A stretch of DNA of 64,000 bases, from NCBI GenBank assembly GCA_047967505.1, contig CM106539.1; one strand, 5' to 3'. The stretch is from Dipteris shenzhenensis. Lineage: Eukaryota > Polypodiophyta > Polypodiopsida > Gleicheniales. Both the position numbers and the translations under genes were made by a program. Within the stretch, counting starts at the first letter, position 1. Each line of letters starts with the position of its first letter. Below the pieces are notes generated by a model. The model saw nothing but the letters and a program-made list of their open reading frames with translations, did not search any database and was not told the DNA's origin. Below, piece after piece: positions 59,138 to 64,000 of this stretch.

Positions 59138-59750
59138 ATATGCATAAGCATCAAATGCTACAATTCTAATAGCATAAACTCCAAAATCTCTGAAAATTTG
59201 TTACAGAAAAGTTCCAAACTTGGAGCACTCATATCTCCCTAACCATAGACCCAAATAAGGCACTTTTTAAACCAAATTGAAGCTTGTATATATTACTACT
59301 CACACGATAGAGGGTTGGCGCAATTTCGCATCAAAACATCAGAGAGAGATGCTTCATTTTTTACTGGTTTTTCTTTTATTTCTCCTTCTTCTATGGACCA
59401 AATGCGCTCAAACTCGAACAGCAACTAGCTCATAAGGTCTTCCAGCCTCCCCTAAGAGGAATTGACAAAATTCGGCTCCAACAAGTCGCATTGCATGAAA
59501 TTGCCCATACTGTAGATGTGTCAGCACAGGCAGAGGAAGCGACTATTCTCTAATTCCTCCTAGCTAGGGATTCACCCCATCATGGAGATGCTTGACCTCA
59601 AAGGGCATTGACAATGGCTCAAAGAATGAGGAGAACAAGCCCAAGGAAAAAACATGGAAAGAGAGGGAAGAAATCCTTCATTTTGGAAGAAGATGATGAC
59701 ATGGCACTCAAAGAGGGCTCAAGGAGGGTGAACATGGTTTTGATACCACA

Positions 59751-60046
59751 TGTTGGAGTAGCAAGAAAGATTCAGCAAGTCAAGGAAAAGAGAGTGTACT
59801 ATTCAAGAGAGACAAGCCCAATATATAGGCTCCAGCTACATCTAGTAGTGACATCACATATGAGCTCAGTAGAGCATCTAGATCCACAAATCTCTCAATC
59901 AGTTTCATGATTCTCTCAATCACACACCACACACCTAGATTCACTCAATCACACCTACTGACACCTATCCAGGCGCACCATGTGTTCAAACACTCACAAC
60001 CTTAGACCTTAGGACTCTAGATCCCATTACATCAATTTGTCCTTCA
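59751..60046 (-). repeat. 5' LTR of short element
   Basis: It matches the 3' LTR with few changes and contains a TATATA-type box at about 59820-59826. The primer site complementary to tRNA-Met lies just inside. Confidence 0.93.
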
Positions 60047-60050
60047 AAAG

Positions 60051-60090
60051 GGTGTGGGGCACTCAAGGAGTGGGGTGAGTGCCCCACACC
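60051..60090. repeat. 14-bp perfect inverted repeat at LTR element border
   Basis: GGTGTGGGGCACTC (60051-60064) and GAGTGCCCCACACC (60077-60090) are exact reverse complements around a 12-base loop. The hairpin starts at the last base of the element's target duplication. Confidence 0.93.
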
Positions 60091-60099
60091 TTTCTCATT

Positions 60100-61190
60100 T
60101 GACAGTAGGATTGCTTGAAGCTCAGCATAAACTTGATGAATCCATCGAGTCCTAATGGTTCTTATCTTACTACTTCTTTAAGGAAAGGTTTCCAGGTGGC
60201 AAGAGGAGGAGAGAAGAGGCTTTCAAGAGAGTGCCACATGGCTCTATGTAGCTTGCAAGAGGAGAAGAGGAGAGTGCCACCTGGATCTCTGTGGCTTGCA
60301 AGAGAAGCAGCTCTGTGTGGCTTGTAGGAGAAGAGGCTTCAGCTAATTTTGTGGTTCCTTCTCTACCTTGCTTCCCACACATTTTGAATTCCAAACGTGG
60401 GGGTGAAGCCAACCTCAGAGTTTGAGGGTGAGCGAAGTTGCCAAATCGACATCCAATGTTAAAGGGGCCCTTTTTGAACTTAATTCAGAAAAGTCCATTT
60501 CTCAAATATTTAATCCATGTTGAATTGACAAAGGGAGAGACTTTTGAGAGGGCTACAAGCATGACATCCGAAGATATAAATCAGGAAGGTGGATGAATTT
60601 ATTTCATGGACAAATATAGATAGAGAGGCAGGAATCCTTTGAACTCTACTAGGAAAGGATAGAAAGATTTGTGAGGTCCACGCGGGGACTCCATGAATGC
60701 CACTTAATTTGTACCCTCACCCTAAAGGCTAGAGCAACTATGTCGAAAATTGCTGAGCAACTCTCGTTCTCTATTAAAATATCTGTTAGGAGACATAATT
60801 CACCTCTAAGTACCACCGAAAGAGTGGATTGACTGCCTTATACTAACAGATTTAGCTTCCTTGAATCTATGGCAACCACTGAAATGTTTGCTCTTACTAG
60901 AGTGTGATAATTCCCGCATATACACGAGGTCAATGATGTGAGTATGAGTGCAAGGCTTGCCACTGTCAGAGAAGATGCTAAGTAGGATTTGTATTGTCAA
61001 ATATCACCATCTATGTATGCAACCGACATTCTACACTTAACTTCATAGCGCTTAACAGTAAGGTTCCTGCGTCTGATCAATTCTTAGCTCTAAATTGCTC
61101 TGGATTTGGGAGTCTTGCATTCATATCAAATTCTAATCTCTAGCATGTTGCCTAGGGTACTGAATCAAATCTAGAAGGCATTCTCTTCCT
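60100..61190. other. unassigned stretch with short direct repeats
   Basis: GTGGCAAGAGGAGGAG, GTGGCTTGCAAGAG and related boxes repeat between 60195 and 60330. The remainder shows no gene. Short frames on both strands lack protein-like features. Confidence 0.4.
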
Positions 61191-61225
61191 AAAGCTTCAA
61201 TAGCAAGGAGCTTAGAGAGATATAG

Positions 61226-61262
<37 letters not shown>

Positions 61263-61367
61263 ATTATCCTCAATGCTTTCTCCTCTAGCTCCCTCACGCT
61301 TAGCATCATGTCAAGGCAAGGTGACATGTAGCGATTCAGCAAGGAGCTTAGGGAGACATAGGAGAAG

Positions 61368-61405
<38 letters not shown>
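61190..61405. repeat. duplicated block with two (GA)n tracts
   Basis: AGCAAGGAGCTTAGAGAGAT and AGCAAGGAGCTTAGGGAGAC, about 138 bp apart, are each followed by a GA microsatellite (61231-61261 and 61366-61404). CCTTGAATCTATGG also appears near 60872 and 61439. Confidence 0.85.
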
Positions 61406-61407
<2 letters not shown>

Positions 61408-61624
61408 CCAAATCTAGCAAACCTGTTAGTATCAAGTTCCTTGAATCTATGGTAGCCCCCTGACCTATTGAGAACATGGTCAGAAGATTGCATTCTTTGC
61501 TGAAGCCGATGAAGCATCAAATACGATTACCGGTGACATCGTATTCGTTCTTCAATTAAAAAATCATGCAAAATTTATCAAGAAGGGTGACAACCTTTCT
61601 ATTGAGCACACGTTAAGGCTTATC

Positions 61625-61730
61625 GAGGCACTATGTGGGTTCCAATTCATGCTTACTCATCTTGTGATGGCAATGGTTTGAGGCACTATGTTCGGCTCCA
61701 AATCATGCTTACCCTCATCTTGATGGTCCA
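61625..61730. repeat. imperfect tandem duplication, about 56 bp
   Basis: GAGGCACTATGTGGGTTCCA and GAGGCACTATGTTCGGCTCC start successive units that both continue with AATCATGCTTAC-like sequence and CATCTTG. Confidence 0.7.
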
Positions 61731-62057
61731 TAGCTATTGTTGAAGTGATAGTGAAGCCACTTGCTGCGCTTGGTCCATATAACCATAGATGCGGGTGAAG
61801 GCGGCCTTGATTTGAGATTTTAGAAGCAAAGAGAGAGTTCTCCACATTGCTTCGACCATTTGGTCACTATCATTTATATTCTCGAAGCAGAACGGTTACT
61901 AGGCTTTGGCCCACTAATCGCAACAATGTTGAACATCCAAGAAACTTGACTGACATTGTGTTGAACAATGTCTAAATCAATCATATTGCAATTATATGTT
62001 TTATAAAATGCTAGAGTCTAATTGACATTGTTTTGAAGAAAGGAAAAGATAGATGAC

Positions 62058-62740
62058 TTGAATAATCAATCTAAGGAATTTTTGAGAGAAAGAAAGATTC
62101 ACAATAAGCAAGAAACCAAAAGATCAGTTGGATTGTTTGTAAAGAGTAGGGATGGAAACAAAGGTACGAGGAGATATATGAGCATGTCGAGAACACATAC
62201 CAAATTTATGATGGGCAACAAGGGAGGGAGCTCTAAGATATGGTTGATTTTGCAAAGTATAGCATGAAGATCCAATGGAGATGGGATTAAGAACCTTCAT
62301 AGGTCTCCTCTATCATTCAGCAGATCTTACATGTGTCATAGCTCCTATTGAAGAAGATGGGTGAGTATACTCAACACTACATTAGCATCATGATCAACAA
62401 AGCATGGGTCTACACCCTCGGTGGGAACTCTCTAGGTCATTGTCCATCAATCTTATCCGTTGATGTCTCCCATAGGAATGCACTGAAGAGACACTACTTG
62501 CATGAATGGCTTCTCCAAGAGCATATCAACAAGTTTTGGCCCTCAACCCGAACATCTCAACTATTATCTTCTATAAGATCCTCGACTTCATTGACTACAA
62601 GATCTGTGGCACGAATGGTCCCCTTATCTAGGTGGTGCCAACCTGAAGAGGTCTCAAGGTCAGTAACGTTAAGCACCATGAATTTGCCAAAACAATATCG
62701 ACTTCGAGATTTATCAAACCAAAAAGATTGGGAAATATAA
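62058..62740 (+). other. possible decayed coding region, unassigned
   Basis: Two plus frames (62058-62267 and 62348-62740) have moderately protein-like sequence: MNNQSKEFLRERKIHNKQET, and NAWVYTLGGNSLGHCPS-like text to RHYLHEWLLQEHINKFWPST. They are in different frames and have no recognised domain. Either a decayed retroelement or chance. Confidence 0.2.
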
Positions 62741-63097
62741 GTTTTACTAGAAGGTTAGGAATTACGAGAAACTAAATGAGGATCATGCCACCCCCACATC
62801 CTACAAAAAGAAAGACAAAGTCGAATTGTGTTTTGATTGTCTTTGGCCTCATTGTGGCTATTTAGATGGTTGGTCATACGCTTTGAATCATCCCCTCAAT
62901 TTGATGGGCACACTACTATTCAAAAAGCCTTTTTCTAATCTAGCTTCAATCCTCTACAAAGGAAGGGAAGGGGGCGACGAGGGGGGGTCTCTTATGTTTG
63001 AGCATCTTCATATGTATGAGTATGAGGGGGCACATTAAGGGGGTGAAAGCACATGTGGGGGTGTGATGGAGAGAAACGTTGTATGTGCATGAAGAGA

Positions 63098-63101
63098 GAG
63101 G

Positions 63102-63188
<87 letters not shown>
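63098..63188. repeat. compound (TG)n-(AG)n microsatellite
   Basis: A TG run of about 30 bp (63101-63131) passes directly into an AG run of about 56 bp (63132-63188), then GGAGG/GGGA repeats to 63220. A second G-rich run, GAGAGAGGGAGGGGGGGGGG, lies at about 63290-63322. Open frames here are artefacts. Confidence 0.95.
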
Positions 63189-63191
<3 letters not shown>

Positions 63192-63339
63192 GGAGGGAGG
63201 GAGGAAGGGAGGGAGGGAGAGTATGTGATAGGTTTGAGAGATGCTTTAAATAAAATGTTCATACGTATGGACATCTACCATAATGAGAATGAGAGAGAGA
63301 GGGAGGGGGGGGGGCGGGGGGGAGGTGGGTTGTGCAAAT

Positions 63340-64000
63340 GCTTTGCTCCTTGATCGATCTCTCATCTAGCTCAATTGTTAGAGTAAACTGATCATAGAGC
63401 CAATCCAAAGTAGTGCCTACATGGAGGGTCTTGAAATTTTATTTCTTGAAAGTAATCACATTTGAAGATTCTACCTTCCAACCCAAGGAAGCAAGTCTCT
63501 AACCTACGGTAGATAGATTCATAGCTTTTGCAACAACGCTTAGCCATCTACATCACATAGCATCATTACATGTGTGAAGATGGAAACAAGAGCATGTCAT
63601 CATTTCATACTTTCCACAATTTTTTTTAAAAAGGGGACTCATCCCTTAAAAAGGAGTATTGAAGCCAAGTTGAGAGAAAATGTGGATATTCATTCCTAAC
63701 AAGTGGCTTAGGATGAATGCAATCCATGTGTTAAAAGGGCCCTCTCACTATAGCAGCACACCTTCTAAAGACAAACATCCCTTGTGACTTTTACTTCTAA
63801 TATAAACATCCTTGATACAACCCCCATAACCTTACGGACGCCCTTGCCCCTTTTGCTTGAGATGTATTGCAATTACTTTCATGACAATGAGCCACATCCC
63901 TCCAAACATAAACTAGCGCCTTGTATAGTGCAAAACTTTGATAGACGTCAGACCTAAGGCAGACGAGCAAAAGGAAGCAAGCAGAGGAAATACGCATATT
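63340..64000. other. unassigned right end of window
   Basis: No gene, repeat or element is recognised. A 66-codon minus frame (63797-63997) has no protein features worth naming. Confidence 0.4.

Larger units (their letters stand above)
58056..60046 (-). mobile_element. complete short LTR retrotransposon (1991 bp) with AAAGG target duplication
   Basis: Left LTR 58056-58349 (294 bp) and right LTR 59751-60046 (296 bp) are about 97% alike. AAAGG lies directly outside both ends (58051-58055, 60047-60051), a 5-bp target-site duplication. On the minus strand the primer site GTGGTATCAAAACC follows the right LTR (59735-59749), and a GGGGGGGA polypurine tract precedes the left one (58350-58358). LTRs have TG...CA ends and a TATATA box. 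The internal 1.4 kb lacks pol, so the element needs proteins from elsewhere. Confidence 0.95.

Noticed and set aside
63035-63353. Frames reading Ser-Leu or Arg-Glu repeats at the end of the window
   Set aside because: Translations of the (TG)n-(AG)n microsatellite.

Overview
The window looks like a transposon-dense, gene-poor stretch of a large land-plant nuclear genome. The evidence is plant-type LINEs (ORF1 with a CCHC knuckle; ORF2 with endonuclease, reverse transcriptase and zf-RVT zinc region), Ty1/copia elements whose primer sites match initiator tRNA-Met, Ty3/gypsy fragments, and abundant microsatellites. A fern or other large-genome vascular plant would fit, but the species cannot be fixed from the sequence. 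No complete host gene, rRNA, tRNA or CRISPR was recognised.

Layout. 1-4720: tandem array of an 88-bp monomer. 4970-6510: C-rich tandem blocks with periods of 38, 109, 88 and about 104 bp. 6540-8376: a broken plus-strand coding region of unknown function ending in a coiled coil. 10757-15235: degraded LINE of family A (minus strand) plus two endonuclease fragments. 16030-17650: minus-strand Ty3/gypsy pol remnant. 17655-21020: a second family A LINE, rearranged and carrying a plus-strand copia gag piece.

21020-40400 is the most interesting part: a head-to-tail run of family B LINEs, all on the minus strand. One copy (22706-28411, called B1) is apparently full length with both ORFs open. Several family B 3' A-tails abut (AC)n tracts or ACAC-containing sites, and the 3' end of one element often lies at the 5' end of the previous one. 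The 5' leaders of three copies carry clusters of GTACGG/CCGTAC, which match the core recognised by plant SBP/SPL proteins. Two younger insertions, C1 (22344-22483) and B6 (39258-40383), have exact 15-bp and 16-bp target-site duplications.

40400-64000 holds older, mixed material: a retrotransposon gag remnant, possible exon relics, a LINE fragment with a perfect 99-bp duplication, a possible hAT relic, three more family B 3' fragments (46975-49620), two copia LTRs with primer sites, a degenerate satellite of about 180 bp, a LINE endonuclease/RT fragment, and a complete short LTR retrotransposon (58056-60046) with 294/296-bp LTRs, PBS, PPT and AAAGG target duplications. The last 4 kb contains microsatellites and unassigned sequence.

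The elements do not form a host pathway. They form a record of nested insertion. The working idea is that family B LINEs prefer AC-rich sites, including those at LINE 5' ends, and so build arrays. This is inferred from junctions read by eye.
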